From assembly GCA_046730475.1 (NCBI GenBank), contig JBKPIY010000090.1, positions 1 to 15,389 of the forward strand: a stretch of DNA of 15,389 nucleotides, given 5' to 3'. The notes under the pieces were generated by a model. The model was not told the DNA's origin, did not search any database, and saw nothing but the letters and a program-made list of their open reading frames with translations. Position numbers and translations under genes: made by a program. Positions 1 through 6,481 of the stretch are shown here, in pieces. Source of the stretch: JBKPIY01 sp046730475. Lineage in GTDB: Bacteria; Actinomycetota; Thermoleophilia; Solirubrobacterales; 70-9. Position 1 is the stretch's first letter. Each line of letters opens with the position of its first letter.

Positions 1-447
1 GGTGTCGGTGGCGACGGCCATGATCACGAACATGAGGAAGGCGGTGAGCAGCGCCTCGTAGACCAGCGCGCTCCCGGCCCCGACCGTCGGCACCGTCGCC
101 CCGAGGGAGGCCGGCTGATCGGTCCAGATCGCGAGCAGGCAGAGGGCGGCGGCGATCGCCCCGGCGGCCTGGGCGGTGATATAGGCGAGCGCGTCACGGG
201 CGGGGAAATGGCGGGTGAGGGCGAAGGCGGTCGTCACCGCGGGGTTGATATGGGCGCCCGACAGGTGGCCGGTCGCGTAGACCATCGCCATGATCACGAG
301 GCCGAAGACGAGGGCGATGCCGACCGTGCCGAGCGCCCCGTCGTAGCTCGCGTCCACCACGATCGCCCCGCAGCCCGCGAACACCAGGGCGAAGGCGGCG
401 AGGCCCTCGGCGAGCGCCCGCCGCCAGAGTTGGAGGGAGCGATCCAC
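1..447 (-). CDS. Aquaporin/MIP-family channel, N-terminal 149 residues (runs off left edge)
   Basis: This is the first part of a membrane channel of the major intrinsic protein family. The first NPA box is clear (SGAHINPAVT, N68-P69-A70). It is flanked by hydrophobic helices at about residues 10-31, 40-60, 88-108 and 125-147. The second NPA box would lie beyond the window edge. The GTG start at 447 lies 8 bp after the metallophosphoesterase stop, so the two genes are almost certainly cotranscribed. MIP channels conduct water, glycerol or uncharged arsenite. In Sinorhizobium the channel AqpS sits in an ars operon and lets arsenite leave the cell. The neighbouring arsR and arsM make an arsenite or methylarsenite conduit the favoured reading here. 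Substrate choice cannot be judged because the second half of the pore is missing. The family call is very secure; the arsenic role is an inference from context. Confidence 0.92.
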   Translation of the reverse strand, partial: MDRSLQLWRRALAEGLAAFALVFAGCGAIVVDASYDGALGTVGIALVFGLVIMAMVYATGHLSGAHINPAVTTAFALTRHFPARDALAYITAQAAGAIAAALCLLAIWTDQPASLGATVPTVGAGSALVYEALLTAFLMFVIMAVATDT

Positions 448-455
448 CCCGTTGC

Positions 456-1181
456 TCAGACCGCTTCCAGGAGCCGGTCGCCGTACTCGCCCGGAAGCCC
501 GGCGGCGGCGACCTCGCCGGCGACGTACTCGGCGTCGTACTCGAAGCGCTCGACCCGGGCGACGACGTCGGTCCCGGCGGACTCGAGGACGGCGAAGCCT
601 CCGCGGCGGTCGCCGTCCTTCGGCTTTCCGACCGAGCCGCAGTTGACGAACAGCACCCCGCCGTAGGGGTGGATCCAGGGCTGGTGGGTGTGGCCGAAGA
701 CCAGCAGGTCGCAGTCCGCTCCCGCCGCAATCCGCTCGAACGTTCGCGCCGGCTTGTCCTCGAACAGGTACTCGTTCACCTTTCGCGGGGAGCCATGAAC
801 GAGGCGGACGCGCTTTCCATTCAGCTCGAAGCGGAGGTCGAAGGGGAGCGTTCGCATGAACCCCTTCGAGCGCCGGTCGGTGTGCTCGAGCGTCCATGCG
901 ATCGAGAGCTCGCCGAGGGCGCGATCGTGCGAATCCCGGTACGCGCAGCCGCAGTCCTCCAGGTCCCGGCCGATCGCGTAGTCGTAGTTGCCGTAGATGG
1001 TCGCGATTCCGCGCTCCTCGATCAGCCGGCAGACCTCGTTCGGCCAGGGACCGTACCCGACGAGGTCCCCCCCGCAATAGACATCGGCGATCCCGAGATC
1101 CGCCGTCCGCGCCAGCGCCGCCTCCAGCGCCGGCAGGTTGCCGTGGATGTCGGTGATGATGGCGACCCTGGATCCGTCCAC
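456..1181 (-). CDS. Calcineurin-like metallophosphoesterase (YfcE/MPP-type)
   Basis: This 241-residue cytoplasmic protein carries the ordered metal-ligand motifs of the calcineurin-like phosphoesterases: DIHGN (D11, H13), GGDLVGYG (D39), GNYD (N65; the usual His after GN is Tyr), LVHGSP (H129) and FGHTH (H164, H166). These bind two divalent metals and hydrolyse phosphoester bonds. The physiological substrate is not readable from sequence. It starts at GTG 1181, preceded by a purine-rich GGAGAGGA, and is the first gene of the leftward transcript, with the aquaporin 8 bp downstream. A cysteine-rich stretch DCGCAY (C77, C79) is notable. Its promoter interlocks with that of arsR, so it is probably an arsenic-regulated accessory enzyme. 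A general housekeeping phosphodiesterase is the alternative. Confidence 0.88.
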   Translation of the reverse strand: MDGSRVAIITDIHGNLPALEAALARTADLGIADVYCGGDLVGYGPWPNEVCRLIEERGIATIYGNYDYAIGRDLEDCGCAYRDSHDRALGELSIAWTLEHTDRRSKGFMRTLPFDLRFELNGKRVRLVHGSPRKVNEYLFEDKPARTFERIAAGADCDLLVFGHTHQPWIHPYGGVLFVNCGSVGKPKDGDRRGGFAVLESAGTDVVARVERFEYDAEYVAGEVAAAGLPGEYGDRLLEAV

Positions 1182-1228
1182 GATTGCGCTCGTCGTCCTC
1201 TCCGCCGCTCGGCGTGACGGCCACCCCG

Positions 1229-1257
1229 ATGGTATCCATTGACAAATCTCACTTCAA
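1229..1257 (-). promoter_or_regulatory. Leftward promoter of the metallophosphoesterase-aquaporin operon
   Basis: Read on the minus strand, TTGAAG (1257-1252) and TACCAT (1234-1229) are separated by exactly 17 bp, a reasonable sigma-70-type -35/-10 pair. The putative start site would lie some 40 bp upstream of the GTG at 1181. The -35 overlaps the right arm of the ATTGA/TCAAT inverted repeat that also covers the arsR -35. One repressor could therefore block both directions. Confidence 0.5.
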
Positions 1258-1258
1258 T
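1238..1258. promoter_or_regulatory. Candidate ArsR operator 1 (ATTGA-N11-TCAAT)
   Basis: ATTGA at 1238-1242 and TCAAT at 1254-1258 are perfect inverted 5-base arms separated by 11 bases. The element covers the -35 hexamers of both divergent promoters. Spaced TTGA/TCAA arms resemble sites bound by winged-helix ArsR/SmtB dimers. Binding by the adjacent arsR product is an inference. Confidence 0.5.
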
Positions 1259-1267
1259 CGATATATG
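1239..1267 (+). promoter_or_regulatory. Rightward promoter of arsR-arsM
   Basis: A perfect -35 TTGACA (1239-1244) is followed after 17 bp by TATATG (1262-1267). The arsR ATG begins 8 bases after the -10. The transcript should therefore start at or within a base or two of the start codon, giving a leaderless mRNA. No Shine-Dalgarno sequence precedes the ATG, which agrees. Confidence 0.65.
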
Positions 1268-1273
1268 TACATA
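1264..1273. promoter_or_regulatory. Candidate operator 2: perfect 10-bp palindrome at the arsR -10
   Basis: TATGTACATA is its own reverse complement. It overlaps the -10 hexamer and ends two bases before the arsR ATG. A protein bound here would cover the start site. It may be a second ArsR half of a bipartite operator with the ATTGA/TCAAT repeat, or a chance AT-rich palindrome in an otherwise GC-rich region. Confidence 0.35.
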
Positions 1274-1274
1274 G

Positions 1275-1631
1275 ATGGCGATCGATCTGGAGCTCGCCCC
1301 CAAGCAGAAGCGCCCCGCGGGGGAGCCCTGCTGCGAACCCGTCGTCTATCCCGAGATCGAGCGCGAGCGGGCGGAGCGGATGGCGTCGGTGGCGAAGGCG
1401 CTTGGCGACCCGATCCGGATGCAGCTCGTGGACGTGCTGCGACAGCACGCCGGCAAGGTCTGCGTCTGCGAGCTCGTGCCGCTGTTCGAGCTCTCCCAGC
1501 CGACGGTCTCGCACCACCTGAAGGTCCTGCGCGAGGCCGGCGTCGTCGGCTCCGAGCGCCGCGGCCTGTGGGCCTACTACTACGTCGAGCCCGGAGCCCT
1601 GAAGGAGCTGAGCGCGTGGCTGAGCGACTGA
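1275..1631 (+). CDS. arsR: ArsR/SmtB-family arsenite-responsive repressor
   Basis: This is a 118-residue winged-helix repressor. The core HTH is LSQPTVSHHLKVLREAG (about 73-89), followed by a wing around 91-103. The alpha-3 metalloid site typical of ArsR is present as KVCVCEL (C63, C65), the equivalent of ELCVCDL in plasmid ArsR. In addition there is an N-terminal vicinal pair, GEPCCEP (C19, C20), as in the Corynebacterium glutamicum-type sensors, which use an N-terminal Cys pair plus one alpha-3 Cys. The protein should bind the divergent promoter and release DNA when As(III) or Sb(III) binds. It starts at ATG 1275, probably on a leaderless transcript, and its 3' end overlaps arsM by 16 bp. 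The family and arsenic call are strong because arsM follows directly. Confidence 0.93.
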   Translation: MAIDLELAPKQKRPAGEPCCEPVVYPEIERERAERMASVAKALGDPIRMQLVDVLRQHAGKVCVCELVPLFELSQPTVSHHLKVLREAGVVGSERRGLWAYYYVEPGALKELSAWLSD

Positions 1632-2407
1632 CGGCCCCCCAGGAGATCCGAGAGGCCGTGCGAGAGCGGTACGCCGATGCGGCGAAGGCGGCGAGCGCCG
1701 GGGCGGCGGCCGACTGCGGCTCGGGCAGCGGAGGATGCGGATGCGGCGCCCAGGCTCCGGCCTCCGAGACCGCGGTCTTCGGCTCGGGGCTCTATTCCCT
1801 CGGCGAGCGGGAGGCGGTTCCCGACGCCGCCGGGCTTGCCTCTCTCGGGTGTGGCAATCCGACCGCCGTCGCCGAGCTCGACGACGGGGAGACCGTGCTC
1901 GACCTCGGCTCCGGAGGAGGGATCGACGTGCTCCTCTCGGCCCGGCGGGTGGGGCCGGCCGGGAAGGCCTACGGACTCGACATGACCGACGAGATGCTTG
2001 CGCTCGCCCGGGCCAACCAGCGCCGGGCCGGGGTGAAGAACGCCGAGTTCCTGAAGGGGACGATCGAGGAGGTGCCGCTTCCCGACAACTCCGTCGACGT
2101 CGTGATCTCCAACTGCGTGATCAACCTCTCCGCCGATAAACCCGCCGTCTTTCGCGAGGCGGCGCGGGTGCTGCGGCCGGGTGGGCGGTTCGCCGTCACC
2201 GACATCGTCGCGGACCCGGGCATGGACGAGGCGACGCGACGCGACCTGAGCCAGTGGACCGGCTGCATCGCCGGCGCCCTCACCGAGGCGGATTTCCGGC
2301 GCGAGCTCGAGGCGGCGGGGTTCGAGCGGGTCGAGATCCGCGAGACCCACCGCGTCCACGAGCAAGCGGGGTCGGCGATCGTCAGGGCGAGGCTTCCCCA
2401 CCGCTGA
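1616..2407 (+). CDS. arsM: Arsenite S-adenosylmethionine methyltransferase
   Basis: This enzyme transfers methyl groups from SAM to As(III), giving methylated and finally volatile arsenicals. The product is 263 residues. The SAM motif I is LDLGSGGGIDV (95-105), with the acidic residue in GLDMT (D122). The three cysteines conserved in ArsM are in SLGCGNP (C79), SNCVINL (C167) and WTGCIAGA (C217). The first part carries an extra cluster, DCGSGSGGCGCG (C34, C41, C43), a likely arsenite-capturing segment. The GTG at 1616 was chosen because AAGGAG (1602-1607) lies 8 bases upstream. It places the start inside the arsR coding end, so translation is coupled. The open frame extends further upstream, but only as an antisense or out-of-frame shadow. 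Methylation plus the aquaporin on the other arm suggests detoxify-and-export. Confidence 0.94.
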   Translation: MAERLTAPQEIREAVRERYADAAKAASAGAAADCGSGSGGCGCGAQAPASETAVFGSGLYSLGEREAVPDAAGLASLGCGNPTAVAELDDGETVLDLGSGGGIDVLLSARRVGPAGKAYGLDMTDEMLALARANQRRAGVKNAEFLKGTIEEVPLPDNSVDVVISNCVINLSADKPAVFREAARVLRPGGRFAVTDIVADPGMDEATRRDLSQWTGCIAGALTEADFRRELEAAGFERVEIRETHRVHEQAGSAIVRARLPHR

Positions 2408-2438
2408 GCCGCCCCGCGGCGGGGGCTAACTTGGGGGC

Positions 2439-3383
2439 GTGGACCGTCGCTCCTGGTTCCTCCTCCTGGTGCTCAGCGCGATCTGGGGTGCCTCCTACCT
2501 GCTGATCAAGATCGGCCTCCGCGGCCTCTCGCCGGGAATGGTCGCCTTCGGGCGGATCGCCCTCGCCGCGCTGGTGCTGATCCCGATCGCCGCCCTCCAG
2601 GGCGGCCTCCGGGGAGCCCGCGAGCGCGCCGGGTGGCTGGCGGCGGTTGGCGCGATCCAGGTGGCCGCTCCGTTCGTCCTCATCCCCGCAGCCGAGCAGA
2701 GGATCTCCTCCGCCCTGGCCGGGATCCTGGTCGCCTCCTCGACCCTGTTCACGGCCCTGCTCGCGGTCTGGGTGGACCACGAGGAGCGCTCCCAGGGACT
2801 GCGGCTGGCCGGGGTCGTGATCGGGTTCGTCGGGGTGGCGGTGGTCCTGGGGGTCGACCTCGGCGACACCGGCTCCGAGCTGGTCGGGGGACTGTTCGTC
2901 GTCCTCGCGAGCCTCGGCTACGCGATCGGTGGGTTCATCGTCAAGCACCGCCTCGCCGGGATGGAGCCGATCGGGATGTCGGCCTGGGTGATGGTCGCCA
3001 GCACCGCGCTCCTCATCCCTGTTGCGGCGATCGACGCCCCCTCGGCGGCTCCCGCCGCCGGCCCCCTGCTCGCGGTGGGCGCCCTCGGCGTCCTCGGCAC
3101 GGGCGCCGCCTTCGCGATCTTCTACCGGCTGATCTCGGGCGTCGGCCCGGCCCGCGCCTTCCTGGTCAGCTACCTGGCCCCCGGGTTCGCGGTGATCTAC
3201 GGCGCCACCCTGCTCGGCGAATCGATCGGGGTAGCCACGATCAGCGGCCTCGCCCTGATCGTCGCCGGCTCGTGGCTCGGCGCGGAGGGGCGGCTGCCGG
3301 GGGAGGCGCAGTCTGGGGCGGAGGAGCCGGCGCAGGGGCTCGCCGTCGGCGAGCCGGCCGAGTCCGCCCGCGAGACCGGCTGA
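2439..3383 (+). CDS. DMT-superfamily EamA transporter
   Basis: This 314-residue inner-membrane protein has about ten hydrophobic segments arranged as two EamA repeats (roughly 6-138 and 147-281). Repeat 1 opens with the characteristic AIWGASYLLIKIGL. Repeat 2 ends with the family signature YLAPGFAVIYGATLLGE (245-261). The last 30 or so residues are a hydrophilic, Glu/Ala-rich cytoplasmic tail. The GTG start follows a short G-run and lies 31 bp after arsM. No promoter was identified, so it may be read through from the ars transcript. EamA transporters export amino acids, metabolites or drugs; the substrate cannot be inferred here. A link to methylarsenicals is possible only by position. Confidence 0.88.
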   Translation: MDRRSWFLLLVLSAIWGASYLLIKIGLRGLSPGMVAFGRIALAALVLIPIAALQGGLRGARERAGWLAAVGAIQVAAPFVLIPAAEQRISSALAGILVASSTLFTALLAVWVDHEERSQGLRLAGVVIGFVGVAVVLGVDLGDTGSELVGGLFVVLASLGYAIGGFIVKHRLAGMEPIGMSAWVMVASTALLIPVAAIDAPSAAPAAGPLLAVGALGVLGTGAAFAIFYRLISGVGPARAFLVSYLAPGFAVIYGATLLGESIGVATISGLALIVAGSWLGAEGRLPGEAQSGAEEPAQGLAVGEPAESARETG

Positions 3384-3403
3384 CGCGGGACACTGACCGT
3401 GAT

Positions 3404-3444
3404 TTGACATACCGCCTGGTATCTGCTTGGATACCGAGCGGTAT
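3404..3444 (+). promoter_or_regulatory. P450-tetR promoter with two tandem 14-bp palindromes (likely TetR operator)
   Basis: A perfect TTGACA lies at 3404-3409. A plausible but weak -10 (TTGGAT/TGGATA) lies at 3427-3433. Two palindromes of the form ATACC-N4-GGTAT sit at 3409-3422 (ATACCGCCTGGTAT) and 3431-3444 (ATACCGAGCGGTAT). The second is perfect over 6-base arms. Their centres are 22 bp apart, about two helical turns, which would place two TetR dimers on one face of the DNA over the -35/-10 region. The tetR gene that ends this operon is the obvious binder, giving autoregulation. Confidence 0.7.
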
Positions 3445-3471
3445 CTGAGTCGCCGAACCCCGCCGTCCCGG

Positions 3472-4905
3472 GTGGCCGAGATCACCGACACCAAGCACCA
3501 GACCGACGCCGACGCCGCCCGGCCCGCGCTCCCGCCCGGCCCCGACTGGTCGCTCCCTCGCGCGACGCTTCGCTGGTGGCGGCGCCCGCTAGAGGTCCTC
3601 GAGGAGTGCCGCGATCGCTACGGCGACATGTTCAGCTACCGGATCGTCCACGAGGGCGACTGGGTATTCCTCTCCGACCCGGAGGCGATCAAGCAGGTGT
3701 TCACCGGCGACCCCGGCCTGCTGAAGGCTGGCGAGGCGAACATCATCCTGCTACCGCTGCTCGGGGAGCACTCCGTCCTGCTCCTCGACGAGCCCGACCA
3801 CATGCGCCAGCGCAAGCTGATGCTGCCCCCCTTCCATGGCAAGCGGATGAAGGCCTACGGCGCGCTGATGACCGCGATTGCGTCGGAGGAGATCGAGCGC
3901 TGGCCCGATGGAGAACCGATCAAGACCCGCCCCCGGATGCAGGCGATAACCCTGGACGTGATCCTCCGGGCGGTGTTCGGCGTAGACCAGCCGGAGCGCC
4001 TGGCGCGGCTCCGCCGACAGCTCCGGCGCCAGCTCGAGTTCTTCGGCAGGCCCCCGACCGGGCTTGCGCTCCTTACCACCCTCCCCGTGATCTTCCTGGG
4101 GCCCGATCGGCTCCGGCGCTTCCCGCCCTTCCGCCGCCGGCTGGAGCGCCTGGACCGGGTGCTCTACGAGGAGATCGACGCCCGCCGGGGCGCTCCCGAC
4201 CTCGCCGAGCGCGAGGACATCCTCTCGCTGCTCCTCCAGGCCCGCCACGAGGACGGCAGCCCGATGAGCGACCGCGAGCTCCGCGACGAGTTGATGACGC
4301 TGCTGGTCGCCGGGCACGAGACGACCGCGTCCGCGCTCGCCTGGGCGATCGAGCTCCTCGCGCGGCATCCGGCCGAGCTGGCGAAGCTGGAGGCCGAGGT
4401 CGACTCGGGCGGGGACGCCTATTTAGAGGCGGTGGTCAAGGAGACGTTGCGCCTGCGCCCGGTGATCGCGCTGGTGCTCCGGAAGCTGGTCGAGCCGATG
4501 GAGATCGGCGGCCTGGTTCTTCCCGCCGGGACCAACGTCGCCCCCTGCATCTACCTCGTCCACCGCCGCCCCGACCTCTATCCCGAGCCCGATCGCTTCC
4601 GCCCGGAGCGGTTCCTCGAGCAGCCGGCGGGCACCTACACCTGGATCCCGTTCGGGGGCGGCGTCCGCCGCTGCCTCGGCGGCGCCTTTGCCGAGTTCGA
4701 GATGGCGGTGGTGCTGAGGGAGCTGGTGCGGCGCAAGCGGATCGTCCCGGTCGGCGAGGAGCCCGAGCACCCGGTGCGGCGGACGATCACGAACGTCCCC
4801 AGCCGGGGCGCCGAGGTGATCGTTCGGCCGCGCGTGGCCGACGCCCCCGGGCGCCGGGGGGCGGACCGGGCCGCCGGCGAGCCGGCCGAGATCGCGGGGG
4901 GATGA
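3472..4905 (+). CDS. Cytochrome P450 monooxygenase
   Basis: This is a soluble haem-thiolate monooxygenase of about 477 residues. The I-helix oxygen-activation motif is AGHETT (280-285), the K-helix EXXR motif is ETLR (E324-R327), and the haem loop is FGGGVRRCLGG with the axial ligand at C401. The N-terminus is soluble, with a Pro-rich hinge (ALPPGPDW) and no membrane anchor. The open frame reaches back to a TTG at 3427, but that codon lies inside the putative operator. GTG 3472 is the first sensible start, although no Shine-Dalgarno sequence is visible, so the start is uncertain. It overlaps tetR by an ATGA junction. Overall type resembles the CYP110/135/138-like bacterial P450s (recalled, not computed). 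The redox partner is not encoded nearby, and the substrate is unknown. Confidence 0.93.
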   Translation: MAEITDTKHQTDADAARPALPPGPDWSLPRATLRWWRRPLEVLEECRDRYGDMFSYRIVHEGDWVFLSDPEAIKQVFTGDPGLLKAGEANIILLPLLGEHSVLLLDEPDHMRQRKLMLPPFHGKRMKAYGALMTAIASEEIERWPDGEPIKTRPRMQAITLDVILRAVFGVDQPERLARLRRQLRRQLEFFGRPPTGLALLTTLPVIFLGPDRLRRFPPFRRRLERLDRVLYEEIDARRGAPDLAEREDILSLLLQARHEDGSPMSDRELRDELMTLLVAGHETTASALAWAIELLARHPAELAKLEAEVDSGGDAYLEAVVKETLRLRPVIALVLRKLVEPMEIGGLVLPAGTNVAPCIYLVHRRPDLYPEPDRFRPERFLEQPAGTYTWIPFGGGVRRCLGGAFAEFEMAVVLRELVRRKRIVPVGEEPEHPVRRTITNVPSRGAEVIVRPRVADAPGRRGADRAAGEPAEIAGG

Positions 4906-5570
4906 CGGCGGCTACGACCCGCAAGCGCCGCCAGGCCGAGACCCGGGCGGCGCTGCTCGAGTCGGCCTCGCGGCTGTTCAGCGAGCGCGGGCTCGACGGG
5001 CCCTCGATCGACGAGATCGCGGCCGAGGCCGGCTACACGAAGGGCGCCTTCTACGCCAACTTCGAGCGCAAGGAGGACCTCTTCCTCACCATGCTCGACG
5101 AGAAGTTCGCCGCCGAGATCGAGCGGCTCGAGGGCGCCCTGGGTCACACCGAGGAGCCGCCCGGGGAGGAGGCGCGCCACGCCGCCGAGAGCTTTATCCG
5201 CTTCGTCCGCTCGGACCCCGAGTGGCCCCGGCTGTTCTTCGAGTTCACCGCTTACGCGGCGCGCAACGAGCGCTTCCGCCGGGGGCTGGAGGCGCGCTAC
5301 GCGGAGATGCGCGCCCGGATGGTCGAGATCCTGCGGGGCTGGTCCGCCGATTTCCCCACCGATCCGCCCCTCCCGCTCGAGGAGATCACGACGATGGTCT
5401 TCTGCATCACCAACGGCTTCCTGATGGAGCAGCTGATCGAGACCGAGCTCGCGGAGAAGCTCTACGGGACGATGATCGCGATCTTCTTCCGCGGCCTCGC
5501 CGCCTCCGCAATCGGCCTCGACCCGGACAAGCTCCCTGAGCCGCTCTGGCCGGCCAGGCCGAGGTCCTGA
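4902..5570 (+). CDS. TetR/AcrR-family transcriptional regulator
   Basis: This 222-residue regulator has an N-terminal HTH with the standard TetR layout: RAALLESASRLFSERG (helix 1), SIDEIAAEAGYTKGAFYANF (helices 2-3, about 35-54) and KEDLF leading into helix 4. The C-terminal part is the variable ligand-binding, dimerising domain. Its ATG overlaps the P450 stop (ATGA), so it is translated together with the P450. The tandem ATACC-N4-GGTAT palindromes upstream of the P450 are the probable target. The simplest model is a repressor released by the P450 substrate or product. Confidence 0.93.
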   Translation: MTAATTRKRRQAETRAALLESASRLFSERGLDGPSIDEIAAEAGYTKGAFYANFERKEDLFLTMLDEKFAAEIERLEGALGHTEEPPGEEARHAAESFIRFVRSDPEWPRLFFEFTAYAARNERFRRGLEARYAEMRARMVEILRGWSADFPTDPPLPLEEITTMVFCITNGFLMEQLIETELAEKLYGTMIAIFFRGLAASAIGLDPDKLPEPLWPARPRS

Positions 5571-5699
5571 TCGCAGTCGCCGGAGCGTTTAAGCGGCGGC
5601 GCGCTCACAACCCTGTTACCTCGGGTCCGCGGGGAGGTGCTTACCTCCGCTGAGAGGGAGTCTCGGATTGCTCCTTGCAAGGGTGAGAGCGCGACTCGA

Positions 5700-6449
5700 G
5701 CTGGGAGGAGCGCCTGGCTGCGCCCCCGCCTCGCCGACGCCGATCTCGCCCACGGCCACATGTTCGGCGGCTGGTGGGCGTTGGCCGAGGCGGCCGGGAA
5801 CGGCCTGCCCGTCGTCGCGAGCGAGCACAACGCTCTGCGGTGGCCCGGTGAGCCGCGGATCCGCGAGATGCGTCGGGCGCTGCGACGGGTGGACGCATTC
5901 TTCGCGCGCGGGCCGGCGACGCGGGCGACGGTGCGCCGGCTGGGCTCTCCGCCCCGCGCCTGCATCCCGGGCGGTCCCCGATCGAGTCGCCGTCGCCGGC
6001 GGCTCCGGCGCCGGCTCCGCCGCGGAACCTGTCCTCCCCGCGGATCCTGTTCGCCGGGAGGCTCCACCGGGAAAGGGACCCAACCTGCTGCTCGAGGCGA
6101 TCGCCCGGCTCTCGCCTCCGCCGTCCTGCGTTCTCCTCGCGGGACCCGACGAGGCGCGGCTCCGCCGACTCGCGCGTGACCTCGGGATCGATCGCATCGT
6201 CATGCTTCCGGGCTGGCAGGACCGGGTCGGGCCCTGGCTCGACAGCGCCGACCTCCTGGTGGTGCCCTCGCGCTTCGAGGCCTGGTCGCAGGCCGCGGTC
6301 ACCGCGATGGCGCGCGGGGTGCCCGTGGTCGCGACCAACGTCGAGGGGCTGCCGACTACCTCGCCGATGGCCGCGGCGTGCTCGTGCCGCCGGAGGATCC
6401 GGACGCGCTCGCCCGCCGCCGGCGGGCGAGTCGCCCGGCCGCCGCCTGA
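5700..6449 (+). pseudogene. Degenerate GT4-type glycosyltransferase, N-terminus missing and three frame breaks
   Basis: GT4 glycosyltransferase sequence is spread over all three plus frames. Part 1 (to about 5968) carries GHMFGGWW and VVASEHNALRWPG. Part 2 (about 5969-6073) carries GRSPIE and SSPRILFAGRLHR. Part 3 (about 6073-6352) carries GPNLLLEAIARL, LPGWQDRVGPWL, the donor-site-like VVPSRFEAWSQAAV and GVPVVATNVEGLP. Part 4 (6354-6449) carries DYLADGRGVLVPPEDPDALA and then stops. Each break is equivalent to the loss of one base. Adding one base within G(3) at 5969, A(3) at 6072 or G at 6354 restores the family pattern. About 70 expected N-terminal residues are absent, and the 5571-5699 stretch shows no start region, promoter or terminator. 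Decay is likely, though base-calling errors in short homopolymers could contribute. Confidence 0.8.
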
Positions 6450-6481
6450 GGCGCGGCGTCGGCAACCCCGACGCCGGCGGA

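Noticed and set aside
2409..2427. CCCCG-CGG-CGGGG stem after arsM as a terminator
   Set aside because: Short, very GC-biased and without a T-tract; the next gene begins within 31 bp.
2382..3494. Long minus-strand frame opposite the EamA transporter
   Set aside because: It is a Gly/Asp/Glu/Arg-rich mirror of a clear ten-helix transporter gene, the usual antisense artefact of high-GC codon bias.
3350..4890. Shared 15-base string GGCGAGCCGGCCGAG at the ends of the EamA and P450 genes
   Set aside because: Isolated short match in GC-rich coding tails giving the same GEPAE residues; no extended similarity or terminal symmetry to indicate a repeat element.
4902..5570. Reading P450 and TetR as one fused protein in a long frame from 3576
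   Set aside because: The part of that frame before 4902 is an out-of-frame shadow of the P450; the TetR fold starts at its own ATG.
5633..5648. GGAGGT-gctt-ACCTCC hairpin after tetR as a terminator
   Set aside because: Only six base pairs with no T-run, in GC-rich DNA where such stems are common; it also lies over 60 bp past the stop.
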